The notes under the pieces were generated by a model. That model saw only the letters and a list, made by a program, of their open reading frames with translations. It searched no databases and was not told where the DNA came from. A stretch of 64,000 nt of DNA from Jejubacter sp036620675 (GTDB lineage: Bacteria > Pseudomonadota > Gammaproteobacteria > Enterobacterales > Enterobacteriaceae), in NCBI GenBank assembly GCA_036620675.1, contig JAZHEE010000006.1, one strand, 5' to 3'. Within the stretch, counting starts at the first letter, position 1. Every line of letters starts with the position of its first letter. Shown piece by piece: positions 49,936 to 59,900 of the stretch. A program made the position numbers and the translations under genes.

Positions 49936-51108
49936 TCAGTTCAGTCCAAATACGTTGAGCATGGTCGACAGCTTGGTACCAGTCTCATTCCACTCCGAAG
50001 TCGGGGATGAATCAGGCACAATGCCTGCACCGGCAAACAGCCGAACCCGCCGTTCATAAAGGCGCGCGCAGCGAATAGTCACCACCCATTCACCGTTTCC
50101 GGCATCGTCACACCAGCCGACAATGCCGCCAAAGAGTTCGCGGTCGAAGGGTTCCAGTTCGCCTATCAGGCGCTGTGCCGCATCGTTGGGGAAACCGCTC
50201 AGCGCCGGAGTTGGATGCAGCAGGCAGGCCAGCGACAGCGCGTTTTCGCGACCATCGCGCACCTGGCCTTCGATCGGTGTCGACAGGTGCCACAGCTGCG
50301 GCGTGGTTATCAGTTCCGGCCGTTCCGGCAGCGCCAGATAAGAGACACGCGGCGCCAGCACCTCGCGCATGGCGTCGGTCACCAGTTGATGCTCATGGCG
50401 ATCTTTACGGGAATTCATCAATGCCTGACCGACCGCTTTATCCTGTTCCGGGTCGGCCACCCGCTTCGCCGACCCCGCCAGCGGCAGCGAGCTAAAGGCG
50501 TTGCCGCTCATACGCAGCAGCAGCTCCGGACTGGCGCCCATCAGAGCTCCGCCGTCGGGCAGCGGCACGTGGAAGTTATAGCTGGCGGGATTCAGCGCAA
50601 TCAGGCGCTGCATCAGCGCTTCCCTGTCGACAGCGTTTTCTGTGGCGATATCGATAAGACGCGACAGCACCACTTTATCGATACCGGGCTGGCTGGTGGC
50701 ATAAGCGCCGCGCGCCACCATCTCTTCAAAAACCGGTTGTTGCGGAATCTCCTGACGACCCGTCACCACCGGCGCGCTAAAGGCGGTGGCGGCCTCTTTC
50801 CGATAGTCGATACGAGAGAAAGTCGAAACATGCTCCGGAATGAACAGCGATGACGGCTTACGGGTATCAAAGGGAATGGCGCCAACCACGACCGGTCTGG
50901 CAACTCCGGCGGCCCGCGCCGATGCAAACGCCTGGGCCAGACCGCGCTGGAACGAACCTCGCGGATCCGCGCCTTCGGCGGCGGGAAGCTCAAAAGAGGC
51001 GAAATGGCCGGATGTCGCCAGACACTTCCAGGGCGACATAAAGAAAAATCCGTCGGTTGCCGGCACCGCAACCGTCCGTTGCCTCTCCTCAGCCACGATA
51101 GTTTCCAT
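49936..51108 (-). CDS. entC: Isochorismate synthase EntC
   Basis: 390 residues, chorismate-utilising enzyme family: KVVLSRLIDI, GASPELLLRM, LAGSAKR, SRKDRHEHQLV, HLSTPIEGQ, and metal-binding Glu in GELEPFDRELFGG and TSEWNETGTKLS. It turns chorismate into isochorismate, the entry to enterobactin. It is first in the entCEBAH operon, with a perfect Fur 7-1-7 site just upstream. Confidence 0.97.
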   Translation of the reverse strand: METIVAEERQRTVAVPATDGFFFMSPWKCLATSGHFASFELPAAEGADPRGSFQRGLAQAFASARAAGVARPVVVGAIPFDTRKPSSLFIPEHVSTFSRIDYRKEAATAFSAPVVTGRQEIPQQPVFEEMVARGAYATSQPGIDKVVLSRLIDIATENAVDREALMQRLIALNPASYNFHVPLPDGGALMGASPELLLRMSGNAFSSLPLAGSAKRVADPEQDKAVGQALMNSRKDRHEHQLVTDAMREVLAPRVSYLALPERPELITTPQLWHLSTPIEGQVRDGRENALSLACLLHPTPALSGFPNDAAQRLIGELEPFDRELFGGIVGWCDDAGNGEWVVTIRCARLYERRVRLFAGAGIVPDSSPTSEWNETGTKLSTMLNVFGLN

Positions 51109-51137
51109 TCAATCCTCCGCAAAAATGATAAGAGATT

Positions 51138-51152
51138 TGATAATTATTATCA
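51138..51152. promoter_or_regulatory. Fur box: Fur box of the entC-fepB divergent promoter
   Basis: TGATAAT-t-ATTATCA is a perfect 7-1-7 Fur inverted repeat, 30 bases before entC. Extra AT-rich half-sites flank it. Confidence 0.92.
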
Positions 51153-51258
51153 TTTGTATTCTGATGCGTAAGCTACGTTCTGAAACCGCGTCTGTCAACA
51201 AAGGTAAAAAATTTTTAACATTCCCATCCCTTGCACGCCGTCGCGCTTAGCATGAAAA

Positions 51259-51273
51259 TGAGAAACATTATTA
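51259..51273. promoter_or_regulatory. Fur box: Second Fur-like box next to fepB
   Basis: TGAGAAA-c-ATTATTA matches 11 of 14 positions of the Fur 7-1-7 repeat, 25 bases before fepB, consistent with a separate fepB control site. Confidence 0.55.
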
Positions 51274-51297
51274 ACAACAGCCACAGGATGCCCTGCC

Positions 51298-52263
51298 GTG
51301 AAATACACCTTTGCCGCTATGCTTGCGGCCTTACAGATTACGTTGGCTCTTTTCGCCATTTCCCCGGGCGCCAGCGCAGCCGCCTGGCCGCGTGAAGTGA
51401 CCGATATCCGCGGCACCCATACCCTGCCCCATGCCCCGCAACGCATCGTCTCTACCAGCGTGACCCTGACCGGCTCGCTGCTGGCCATTGACGCCCCCGT
51501 GGTCGCCAGCGGCGCCACCACGCCCGGCAATCGCTTTGCCGATTCCCGGGGCTTCCTGCGTCAGTGGAGCAGCGTTGCAAAAGCCCGCCAGCTCCAGCGC
51601 CTGTATATCGGCGAACCCAGCGCCGAAGCGGTAGCCGCTCAGATGCCGGATCTGATCCTGGTCAGCGCTACCGGCGGCGACTCCGCTCTGGCGCTCTACG
51701 ACCAGCTTTCCACCATCGCTCCCACCCTTATTGTTAACTACGACGATAAAAGCTGGCAGGCGCTGCTCACTGAACTGGGGCAGATAACCGGTCACGAACA
51801 GCAGGCCAAAGCGCGCATCGACAGCTTCAACCAGCGGGTAGCGCAGCTTAAACAGCAAATCAAACTGCCGCCCCAGCCGGTCAGCGCGCTGGTCTTCAAT
51901 CCGGCCGCCCACAACGCCAATCTGTGGACTCCCGCGTCAGCCCAGGGCCAGTTGCTCAGTCAATTGGGCTTCACCCTCGCCACGCCGCCGGCCAGCCTGC
52001 ATACCAGTAAGAGCCAGGGCAAACGCAGCGATATCCTGCAGCTGGGCGGTGAAAACCTGGCGAATGGCCTGAATGGCCAGAGTTTGCTGCTGTTCGCCAA
52101 CGACGAGCGCGACGCCGCGGCACTGATGAAGGATCCGCTGCTGGCGCATCTGCCAGCGGTGCAGCACCATCGGGTATGGCCGCTTGGTACCGAAACCTTC
52201 CGCCTCGACTACTACAGCGCCAGTCACCTGCTTGAGCGACTGGCGCAGCAGTTTAAATCATGA
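51298..52263 (+). CDS. fepB: Ferric-enterobactin periplasmic binding protein FepB
   Basis: 321 residues from a GTG start (AGGA upstream). Signal peptide ends near ASA/AWP (residue about 25). Cluster A-type binding protein: PQRIVSTSVTLTGSLLAID, YIGEPSAEAVAAQMPDLIL, QLSTIAPTLIVNYDDKSW, GTETFRLDYYSA. It carries ferric enterobactin from FepA to FepDG. Convergent with entS; the last six bases overlap its end. Confidence 0.97.
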   Translation: MKYTFAAMLAALQITLALFAISPGASAAAWPREVTDIRGTHTLPHAPQRIVSTSVTLTGSLLAIDAPVVASGATTPGNRFADSRGFLRQWSSVAKARQLQRLYIGEPSAEAVAAQMPDLILVSATGGDSALALYDQLSTIAPTLIVNYDDKSWQALLTELGQITGHEQQAKARIDSFNQRVAQLKQQIKLPPQPVSALVFNPAAHNANLWTPASAQGQLLSQLGFTLATPPASLHTSKSQGKRSDILQLGGENLANGLNGQSLLLFANDERDAAALMKDPLLAHLPAVQHHRVWPLGTETFRLDYYSASHLLERLAQQFKS

Positions 52264-53520
52264 TGCTTCTTCTACCGGCGCCTGCGCAGGCGCCTGGTAG
52301 AAACGGCGCAGCTGGCTGAATAGCAGCAGCACCAGAACCCCCGCCAGCGCTAATGCAAAACCGCTCACGCTGGCGGAGCTGACCGGCGTAAGCGCTACCC
52401 CCATTCCCCCCAGCAGCGCGGCGCCAATCGCATCACCAGTCACGTTTTGCGCCGTCCACAGACCGTTAATACGGCCCAGCATCTGATCCGGCGTCTGGGT
52501 CTGGATCAGGGTGTACTGCAACAGCGAACTAATAGCGCTCAGATAGCCAAACAGCGCCAGGCAAAGCGCCCCACTCTCCCAGACCGGCATCAGACTAAAC
52601 AAGCCGATAGCCACAAATGACGCGATAGTCGCCCCCATCATCACCAGCCCCGGCCGCGCGCAGTGGGCAACAGAGCCACTGGTCAGTGCGCCGATCGCCG
52701 CACCGAGCGGCACCGCCGCATACAGCAGACCAATCTGCGATTCGCTCATCGACCAGTGCCCTGCCAGCGCCGGGTACAGCACCCGCACCGCGCTGGCCAT
52801 GGTCAGCAGCGCGCCGATCAGCGCCACGCCCCCCACCAGCGGGTGGCTTAACAGAAAACGCAGCCCTTCAACCAGCGATCGCAGCGGATGCTGGCGCGGC
52901 TGTTCCGGCGGTTGCTGGCGCGGAAGCGTCAACAGCGGCAACAGGGTGATAAAGGTGCCCGCCGCCGCCAGACCATAGTTCCAGGCCACGCCGCCCCAGG
53001 CGAGCAAAAGACCGCCGAACATCGGCGAAATCACCGAGCCCAGGCGCACCGTCAGCATGGTGATAGCCCCGGCCTGCATCAGGTTTTCACGCCCTACCAG
53101 ACCCGGCGTCGCCGCCAGCAGCGCCGTCACGCCGATAGAGGCGAAAAGTCCGTCCCAGATCCCCAGCAGATAAATCACCGTCAGCGAAGGCTCGGGCAGC
53201 ATGGCATTCAGGCACAATCCAATAAAGCCGATACCGCAGGTACTGCGGGCCAGCAGAATCAGGCGCTTACGCTCATAGCGATCCGCCAGAACGCCGCCCG
53301 TCATCAGCCCCACAAACATCGCGCTGCCGGTCAGTGTGACAGCCAATCCCACCTGTAGCGTGGAGCCCGTAAGTTGCTGGATCTGCACCGGCACGGCCAC
53401 GCCGAGCAAACCAAGAGAAAGGATAGAGATAAAACGCGCCAGGAATACCGCACGGAAGGCGGGGTGGCTTTTTAACAGGCTGAGATTCAGCCATAACGAA
53501 TGTTTAGAATTTTTCTTCAT
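52258..53520 (-). CDS. entS: Enterobactin exporter EntS
   Basis: 420 residues, 12-helix MFS: HPAFRAVFLARFISILSLGLLGVAVP at the N-terminus, motif A GGVLADRYERKR, TCGIGFIGLCLNAMLPEPS and AQNVTGDAIGAALLGG. It exports enterobactin across the inner membrane; TolC completes the export. Divergent from fepD across a Fur-type box. Slightly longer than E. coli EntS (416). Confidence 0.96.
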   Translation of the reverse strand: MKKNSKHSLWLNLSLLKSHPAFRAVFLARFISILSLGLLGVAVPVQIQQLTGSTLQVGLAVTLTGSAMFVGLMTGGVLADRYERKRLILLARSTCGIGFIGLCLNAMLPEPSLTVIYLLGIWDGLFASIGVTALLAATPGLVGRENLMQAGAITMLTVRLGSVISPMFGGLLLAWGGVAWNYGLAAAGTFITLLPLLTLPRQQPPEQPRQHPLRSLVEGLRFLLSHPLVGGVALIGALLTMASAVRVLYPALAGHWSMSESQIGLLYAAVPLGAAIGALTSGSVAHCARPGLVMMGATIASFVAIGLFSLMPVWESGALCLALFGYLSAISSLLQYTLIQTQTPDQMLGRINGLWTAQNVTGDAIGAALLGGMGVALTPVSSASVSGFALALAGVLVLLLFSQLRRFYQAPAQAPVEEAS

Positions 53521-53594
53521 TACATGGCCTTATGCAATTTTCCTTACCAGCTCTGAGGCGGCTCATGCTACCATAAACGAACAATAGTGATAAC

Positions 53595-53613
53595 GATAAT
53601 AAATATCATTATC
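53595..53613. promoter_or_regulatory. Fur box: Fur box of the entS-fepD divergent promoter
   Basis: GATAATAAATATCATTATC matches 16 of 19 positions of the classic Fur box GATAATGATAATCATTATC; overlapping TGATAA/ATAATAA words extend it to the left. Confidence 0.85.
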
Positions 53614-53633
53614 GATTTTCAGGATTTGCGTTT

Positions 53634-54641
53634 ATGTCGGCTTCTCGCTTGTCAGCACGCGGCGCTGTGCTGTTGAGCCTGGTAATAGTACTGGCGCTAA
53701 TGGCGACCCTGAGTCTGCTGATTGGCGCCCGTCCCCTCTCTCCTGATGTGGTATTACAGGCGCTGGGCGGCCAGTGCCGCAGCGCCGATTGCGTTGTGGT
53801 ACTGGATGCCCGTCTTCCCCGAACCCTTGCCGGCCTGCTGGCAGGCGCCGCGCTGGGCGTCGCTGGCGCCTTAATGCAGACGCTCACCCGCAACCCGCTG
53901 GCCGACCCTGGCCTGCTGGGGGTCAACGCCGGTGCCAGCTTCGCCATCGTGCTGGGCGCCGCCATTGGGGGAATGTCTTCGCCGCTTTCGCTGCTGGGTC
54001 TGGCCTTCGGCGGCGCGCTGCTGGCGTCCACCGTAGTAGCCCTGACCGGTAGCCAGGGCGGCGGTCAGCTAAGTCCGGTGCGTCTGACCCTGGCGGGCGT
54101 GGCCCTCGCCGCGGTGCTGGAAGGCTTAAGTAGCGGCATCGCACTGCTTAACCCGGCGGTTTACGATCAGCTACGCTACTGGCAGGCTGGCTCTCTGGAT
54201 ATTCGCACCTTTTCCACCCTAAAAATTATCGCCCCGATGGTCGCCGCAGGGCTGGCGATGGCGATACTGCTGGCCCGGGCGCTTAACAGCCTGAGTATGG
54301 GCAGCGATACCGCCACCGCCCTTGGCAGCCGGGTGGCGCGCACCCAGATCTTCGGACTGTTAACCATCGCCCTGCTGTGCGGCAGCGCCACCTCCCTTGT
54401 CGGCCCAATTGCCTTTATCGGCCTGATGATGCCCCATATGGCCCGCTGGCTGATCGGCCCCGATCACCGCTGGTCGCTACCAGTGACTCTGCTGGCCACA
54501 CCGTCACTTCTGCTCGGTGCCGATATTCTGGGGCGCCTGCTGGTGCCCGGTGAGCTTCGGGTATCGGTGGTCAGCGCCTTTATTGGGGCGCCGGTATTGA
54601 TCTGGCTGGTTCGCCGCAGGCGGTCAGGAGCGACAATGTGA
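53634..54641 (+). CDS. fepD: Ferric-enterobactin ABC permease FepD
   Basis: 335 residues, FecCD-family permease with 9-10 helices: LDARLPRTLAGLLAGAALGVAGALMQTLTRNPLADPG early, and the coupling loop IAFIGLMMPHMARWLIGPDHR. It forms the importer channel with FepG. Start near the Fur box; fepG begins four bases inside the fepD end, at GTG. Confidence 0.97.
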   Translation: MSASRLSARGAVLLSLVIVLALMATLSLLIGARPLSPDVVLQALGGQCRSADCVVVLDARLPRTLAGLLAGAALGVAGALMQTLTRNPLADPGLLGVNAGASFAIVLGAAIGGMSSPLSLLGLAFGGALLASTVVALTGSQGGGQLSPVRLTLAGVALAAVLEGLSSGIALLNPAVYDQLRYWQAGSLDIRTFSTLKIIAPMVAAGLAMAILLARALNSLSMGSDTATALGSRVARTQIFGLLTIALLCGSATSLVGPIAFIGLMMPHMARWLIGPDHRWSLPVTLLATPSLLLGADILGRLLVPGELRVSVVSAFIGAPVLIWLVRRRRSGATM

Positions 54642-55630
54642 ACCGTCTCTCTCCCCGTCTTATCACCATGCTGGCCCTGCTGGTCGCCCTGAGTCTGGGC
54701 ATGGGGGGCTGGAGCCTCGCCAGCGGTGCGGTTCCGCTTAGCGCCCGCCAGGTACTGGACGCCCTGCTCGGTCAGGGGGCGCGTAACGTCTCTCTGGTCG
54801 TGGTGGAATGGCGCCTGCCCAGAGTGTTGATGGCGCTGCTTATCGGCGCCGCGCTTGGCGTGAGCGGCGCTATCTTCCAGTCGCTGCTGCGCAATCCGTT
54901 GGGCAGCCCGGACATCATGGGTTTTAACACCGGCGCCTGGAGCGGCGTGCTGGTGGCGATGGTGCTGTTTGGCAACCACTACACCGCCATTGCCTTTGCC
55001 GCCATGGCGGGCGGTATTCTGACCTCGCTGGTGGTCTGGCTGTTCGCCTGGCGCAACGGTATCGAAACCTTTCGCCTGATTATTATCGGCATCGGCGTGC
55101 GCGCCATGCTGGTGGCCTTTAACACCTGGCTGCTGCTCCAGGCTTCGCTGGAAACCGCACTTTCCGCCGGACTCTGGAACGCCGGTTCCCTCAACGGCCT
55201 GACCTGGGGCAAAACCCTGCCCGCCGCGCCGCTGATATTGTTAATGCTGCTGGCTGGCGCCCTACTGGTACGCCGGATGCGAATTATGGAGATGGGCGAT
55301 GATACCGCCAACGCGCTGGGGGTTAGCGTTGAACGTTCACGCGTTCTGCTGATGCTGGTGGCGGTTCTGCTGACCGCCAGCTCCGTGGCGCTGGCCGGGC
55401 CTGTCTCCTTTGTGGCGCTGGTGGCGCCCCACATCGCCCGGCGTCTGAGCGGCACCGCTCGCTGGGGCCTGCTACAGGCCGGCGTCTGCGGCGGCACATT
55501 GCTGCTGGCGGCGGACTTGTGCGCCCAGCGCCTGTTTATACCCTACCAGCTTCCGGTAGGCGTAGTGACCGTCAGTATCGGCGGCCTGTACCTTATCGCC
55601 TTGTTGATTCAGGAGTCCCGCAAAAGATGA
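54638..55630 (+). CDS. fepG: Ferric-enterobactin ABC permease FepG
   Basis: 330 residues from GTG 54638 (CAGGAG upstream), overlapping fepD by four bases. FecCD family: VEWRLPRVLMALLIGAALGVSGAIFQSLLRNPLGSPDIMG and the coupling segment VSFVALVAPHIARRLSGTA. Pairs with FepD in the inner membrane. Ends overlapping the fepC start (ATGA). Confidence 0.97.
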   Translation: MNRLSPRLITMLALLVALSLGMGGWSLASGAVPLSARQVLDALLGQGARNVSLVVVEWRLPRVLMALLIGAALGVSGAIFQSLLRNPLGSPDIMGFNTGAWSGVLVAMVLFGNHYTAIAFAAMAGGILTSLVVWLFAWRNGIETFRLIIIGIGVRAMLVAFNTWLLLQASLETALSAGLWNAGSLNGLTWGKTLPAAPLILLMLLAGALLVRRMRIMEMGDDTANALGVSVERSRVLLMLVAVLLTASSVALAGPVSFVALVAPHIARRLSGTARWGLLQAGVCGGTLLLAADLCAQRLFIPYQLPVGVVTVSIGGLYLIALLIQESRKR

Positions 55631-56418
55631 CCACAGTAACCCGACTGCGCGGCGAACAGCTTCGGCTGGGCTACGGCAAACAGATTGTGGCGGATAACCT
55701 TAGCGTCACTATTCCGGAAGGAAAGTTTACCGCCATTATCGGCCCTAACGGCTGTGGTAAATCGACGCTGCTGCGTACCCTGAGTCGCCTGATGAAGCCA
55801 ATGCACGGCCACGTCTGGCTCGATGGCGAACAAATACAAAACTTCAATACCAAAGAGGTGGCCCGACGTATCGGCCTGCTGGCCCAGAACGCCAGCGCGC
55901 CGGGGGATATCAGCGTACGCGAACTGGTGGCCCGCGGGCGTTATCCCCACCAGCCACTGTTTTCCCGCTGGAGCCAAAAAGACGAAGAGGCCGTACGTCA
56001 GGCCATGCAGGCCACCGCCATTGCGCCACTGGCCGACCAGCCGGTGGATACCCTGTCCGGCGGCCAGCGCCAGCGCGCCTGGATTGCCATGGTGCTGGCC
56101 CAACAGACCGAAATCATGCTGCTGGACGAACCCACCACCTGGCTTGATATCAGTCACCAGATAGACCTGATGGAACTTCTGAGCGAGCTTAACCGCAATC
56201 AGGGCTATACCCTGGCGGCAGTGCTGCACGACCTGAACCAGGCCTGTCGCTACGCCACGCATCTTATCGCCCTGCGCGAAGGAGCCATCGTCGCCGAAGG
56301 GGCGCCGAAAGAAATCGTCACCGCAGAACTTATCGAACGCATCTACGGGCTGCGCTGCATGATTATCAAAGACCCGGTGGCCGGCACGCCGCTGGTGGTG
56401 CCGCTGGGGCGGGGTTAA
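55627..56418 (+). CDS. fepC: Ferric-enterobactin ABC ATPase FepC
   Basis: 263 residues from ATG 55627; the frame extends to 55519 inside fepG but that is not used. Walker A GPNGCGKST, signature LSGGQRQRAWIAMVLAQ, Walker B MLLDEPTTWLDISHQ, and switch His in AVLHDLNQACRYA. Powers FepDG. In E. coli fepE comes next; here chaB follows 66 bases later. Confidence 0.97.
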   Translation: MTTVTRLRGEQLRLGYGKQIVADNLSVTIPEGKFTAIIGPNGCGKSTLLRTLSRLMKPMHGHVWLDGEQIQNFNTKEVARRIGLLAQNASAPGDISVRELVARGRYPHQPLFSRWSQKDEEAVRQAMQATAIAPLADQPVDTLSGGQRQRAWIAMVLAQQTEIMLLDEPTTWLDISHQIDLMELLSELNRNQGYTLAAVLHDLNQACRYATHLIALREGAIVAEGAPKEIVTAELIERIYGLRCMIIKDPVAGTPLVVPLGRG

Positions 56419-56484
56419 TCGCACCTGGTGGTAGCAAAAGCTAATCTCGTCCACACTTACCTGTGGAGAAAAAGAGGAGTCGCT

Positions 56485-56715
56485 ATGCCATACCAAACCA
56501 CCAGCGTTCTACCGGATAACGTCCGGAATGTGCTGCCGGCCCACGCGCAGGAGATCTACAAAGAGGCGTTCAACAGCGCCTGGTATCAATACAAAGACCA
56601 GAAGGATCGGCGTGACAATGCCAGCCGGGAAGAGACGGCGCATCGCGTCGCCTGGGCCGCGGTAAAAAACGAGTATCAAAAGGGCGACGACGATAAGTGG
56701 CACAAGAAAAAGTAA
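56485..56715 (+). CDS. chaB: ChaB-family protein
   Basis: 76 residues from ATG 56485 with an AGAGGAG ribosome site, the length of E. coli ChaB. Family core: LPAHAQEIYKEAFNSAW, DNASREETAHRVAWAAVKNEY and the basic end DDDKWHKKK. ChaB is a small soluble protein named as a regulator of the cation antiporter ChaA, with little direct evidence. Its usual place is beside chaA/chaC; here it sits between fepC and entF. Confidence 0.93.
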   Translation: MPYQTTSVLPDNVRNVLPAHAQEIYKEAFNSAWYQYKDQKDRRDNASREETAHRVAWAAVKNEYQKGDDDKWHKKK

Positions 56716-56841
56716 CCAGTAAAAAACGGGTGGCCCGAGCCGCCCGTTGGGACTGCTGACACCCCCTGACCGAACGCATTCGGCCAGAATAATCAGTAAA
56801 ATAAACAAGGAAAATCAATCCATTGATTGTCGGCTGATAAC

Positions 56842-56878
56842 GACAAAGAGGGAAAAACCACGTTTTTCCCTCTTTGTC
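56842..56878. terminator. 16-bp perfect inverted repeat between chaB and entF
   Basis: GACAAAGAGGGAAAAA, five-base loop ccacg, then the exact complement. A second GC stem, GGGCGGC-ctga-GCCGCCC at 56889-56909, is closer to entF, and a similar ACGGGTGGC/GCCGCCCGT stem (56725-56746) follows chaB. Together they separate the convergent genes. Confidence 0.7.
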
Positions 56879-56927
56879 ATCAACCTGGCGGGCGGCCTGA
56901 GCCGCCCGTTTCGTCTGTGCTACCGGA

Positions 56928-59900
56928 TTAATCCAGCGCCAGCACCTGTTGCAGTACCGGGCCGATATGGCTAAAGGCATCCGGGGCGATGATATCTACA
57001 TGGGCGCAGTCCACCGGGAAGACGGCCAGCTCTCCCACCCACGGCGCCCAGGCGGCCTGGGGCTCCAGTCCAGGCAGAAGGGTTCGTTCGGCGACAAACA
57101 GCGTCGCTTTACCGTCGAAATGCACGCTGTGGGCGCTGGTCAGCAACCGTACCGCATCGCCGTAGTTACCCTCAATGGCGTTGAACAACGCATCGGAACC
57201 CTGCCCCTGCTGAGCGGCGATAAAGGCTTCACGTTCGCGTTCAATCTCGGCCAGCACGGCGGGATCCAGTTCGTTCGCCCCCTTCTCTTTCCAGTTTTGG
57301 GTCTCCGGCGGCCAGGTGTCCAGCAGCCCCAGGAAGGCCACCTCTTCGCCTGCCTGGCGCAGCCGTGCGGCAATGCCCTGCGCCAGGGTTCCCCCCAGCG
57401 AATAGCCCATCAGGTAATAAGGGCCATGGGGCTGACTGGCGCGCAGCGTCTGCAAATGTCGCTCGCAAACCTGATCCAAACTGGCGGCCTGCTGCATCGG
57501 CCCTTCCGGGCGCGGTGACTGAATGCCCATAATCGACCAGCGCGGATCCAGCCAGCGCGTCAGCACGCTGAACTGCCAGGCGAAGCCGGAAGCCGGATGG
57601 AAGCACCACAGGGTTGGGCCATCGGTTTTGCGTAGCGGTAAGAGGGCTTCGAAACCCGCGCGGCTGGCCTGCTCTTCGTCCTGCCCGGTAAGCAACCCGG
57701 CCAGCCCTTCCACCGTCGACGCCACCATGACCTGCCCCACGGTCACAGGGCGTCTCAGCTCGCTACGCAACTGCGCCGCCAGACGCATCGCCAGCAGAGA
57801 ATGGCCGCCCAGCGCAAAGAAATCATCCTGGGCCGAATTAACCTCACACTCCAGCAGGCGCGCAAAGGCGTCCGCCACGGCACGCTCCAGGCCTGGTTCC
57901 GGCGCCCGCCCGCCGCTGTGCTGCGCCAGTTGAGGCAGCGGCAGCGCTTTCCTGTCCAGCTTGCCGTTGGCGCTAAGCGGAAAGGCCTCCAGCTGTACCA
58001 GCGTCACCGGCACCATATGAGGCGGCAGTTGCTGCTGGAGCTGTTCACGCAGGTACCCGACATCAAGCGCCGCGCCAGAGGACGATACCAGATACCCCAC
58101 CAGCTGGCGGGCATCGCCGCCGCTGGCCGCTCCCGGATTGAGCACGCAGGCGTGGGTCACGGCACGGGCTACATCCGGCAACCCCTGCATTACCCGGTCA
58201 ATCTCCCCCAGCTCGATACGCTGACCGCGCAGCTTGAGCTGATCGTCGCTACGCCCCAGATATTCCACGGCGCCGTTCGGCAGCCAGCGCGCCACATCGC
58301 CGGTGCGGTACATCCGCTCGCCGGGCGCGAAAGGATCGGCAATAAAGCGGCTGGCGGTCAGGTCCGGACGCGACAGATAGCCCTGAGCCAGTTGAATGCC
58401 GGTCAGATAAAGATCGCCGGCAATCCCCGGCGCCACGGGCTGCATATCGCCATCCAGAATACGCAGCCCGGTATTCCATACCGGCCAGCCGATCGGCACG
58501 CTGCTGCCGGTCACCGCAGCCAGATGTTCACCGTAAGCGGGATACCAGCTCACATCCACCGCCGCTTCGGTCGGCCCATAGAGGTTATGCAGCGGCGCCC
58601 CGATCAGCCGTTGCCACTCCCGGCAAAGGTCGGCGGGCAGCGCTTCGCCACTGCAGAACACCCGCCGCAGGCTGGCGCAGCAGCCAACGGCCTGTTCATT
58701 GTTCAGCGCCGCCACAAAGGCCGAAAGCATCGAAGGCACGAAATGGGTGGTAGTGACCTGCCAGCGGGCGAACAGCTGCTGCAACGCCTGGGGATCGCGA
58801 TGCGCCTCCGGCGGCGCCATCACCAGCCGCGCCCCCACCATCAGCGGCCAGAAGAACTCCCAGACCGATACATCGAAGCTGCACGGCGTTTTTTGCAGCA
58901 CCACGTCATCAGCCCCCATCGGGTAGTGGTTCTGCATCCACAGCAGGCGGTTGACGATAGCCTGCTGTCCCACCATCACCCCTTTCGGGCGGCCGGTAGA
59001 GCCGGAAGTAAAGATCACATAGGCCGTGTGTTCCGAACGAGAGATCCCCGGCACGGCCTGATCGATTTCACCGTCGAGCGGCTGGGTCAGACGTAGCGCC
59101 GTCAGCCCTGGAAGATCGGCAAAGCGCTCCGCCTGCCGGTCGTCGGTAATCATCAGGCGCGGCGCGGCGTCTTCCAGCATCATGCGCAGCCGTTCATCCG
59201 GGTAGCCGGTGTCCAGCGGCAGCCATGCGGCCCCCACTTCGACAATGGCCTGCAGAGCCAGCGACAGAAAGACCGAACGCGGCTGAGCCACCGCCACGAT
59301 ATCACCGGGTTGAACCCCCTGCTCAATCAACTGGCGGGCCAGCAGCAGCACCTGGCGGCGCATTTCGCGATAGCTAAACTGCCAGTCATCGTCCGCCAGC
59401 GCTGGCGCATCCGGCGTTAACCGTGCCTGACGGGCGATATACTGACTCAGGGTACCCGGCTCCAGCATCCGTTCGGTGGCGTTCACCTGCGCAATCAACG
59501 CCTTTTCATCGTCAAGCATAACGTCGGCCTGGCGGCACGGCAGCTGCGGCTCCCGGGCAAACTGCTTTAACAGCCGCGGCAGACGCGCGATATGGCGCGC
59601 CAGAACCTCTGCGTCGTAGCGTTCGTTATTGGCCAGAACCTCCATCGATAGCTCGCCCTGCTCGCCCAGATACAGCGCGATCTCCAGATCGCGTACCGGG
59701 CCGGAGGCAAGCTGATGGGTAATCCCCTCAATGCCGTCAAAATCCAGACGATAGTCGAACATCTTCAGGTTAATTACCGGGCCGTAGAGCGGCTCGCCGT
59801 CCACCACCCTTCCTGTATCGCGCTGAATCTGTTCGGCGTCGTAGCGCTGATGGCGACGCAGTTTTTTCATCTGCTGCGCCAGGTCGGCGGCAAGGGTCAT

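Noticed and set aside
57801..59096. 431-residue antisense ORF opposite entF
   Set aside because: Same reason: it follows the third-codon-position bias of entF and has no recognisable motif.
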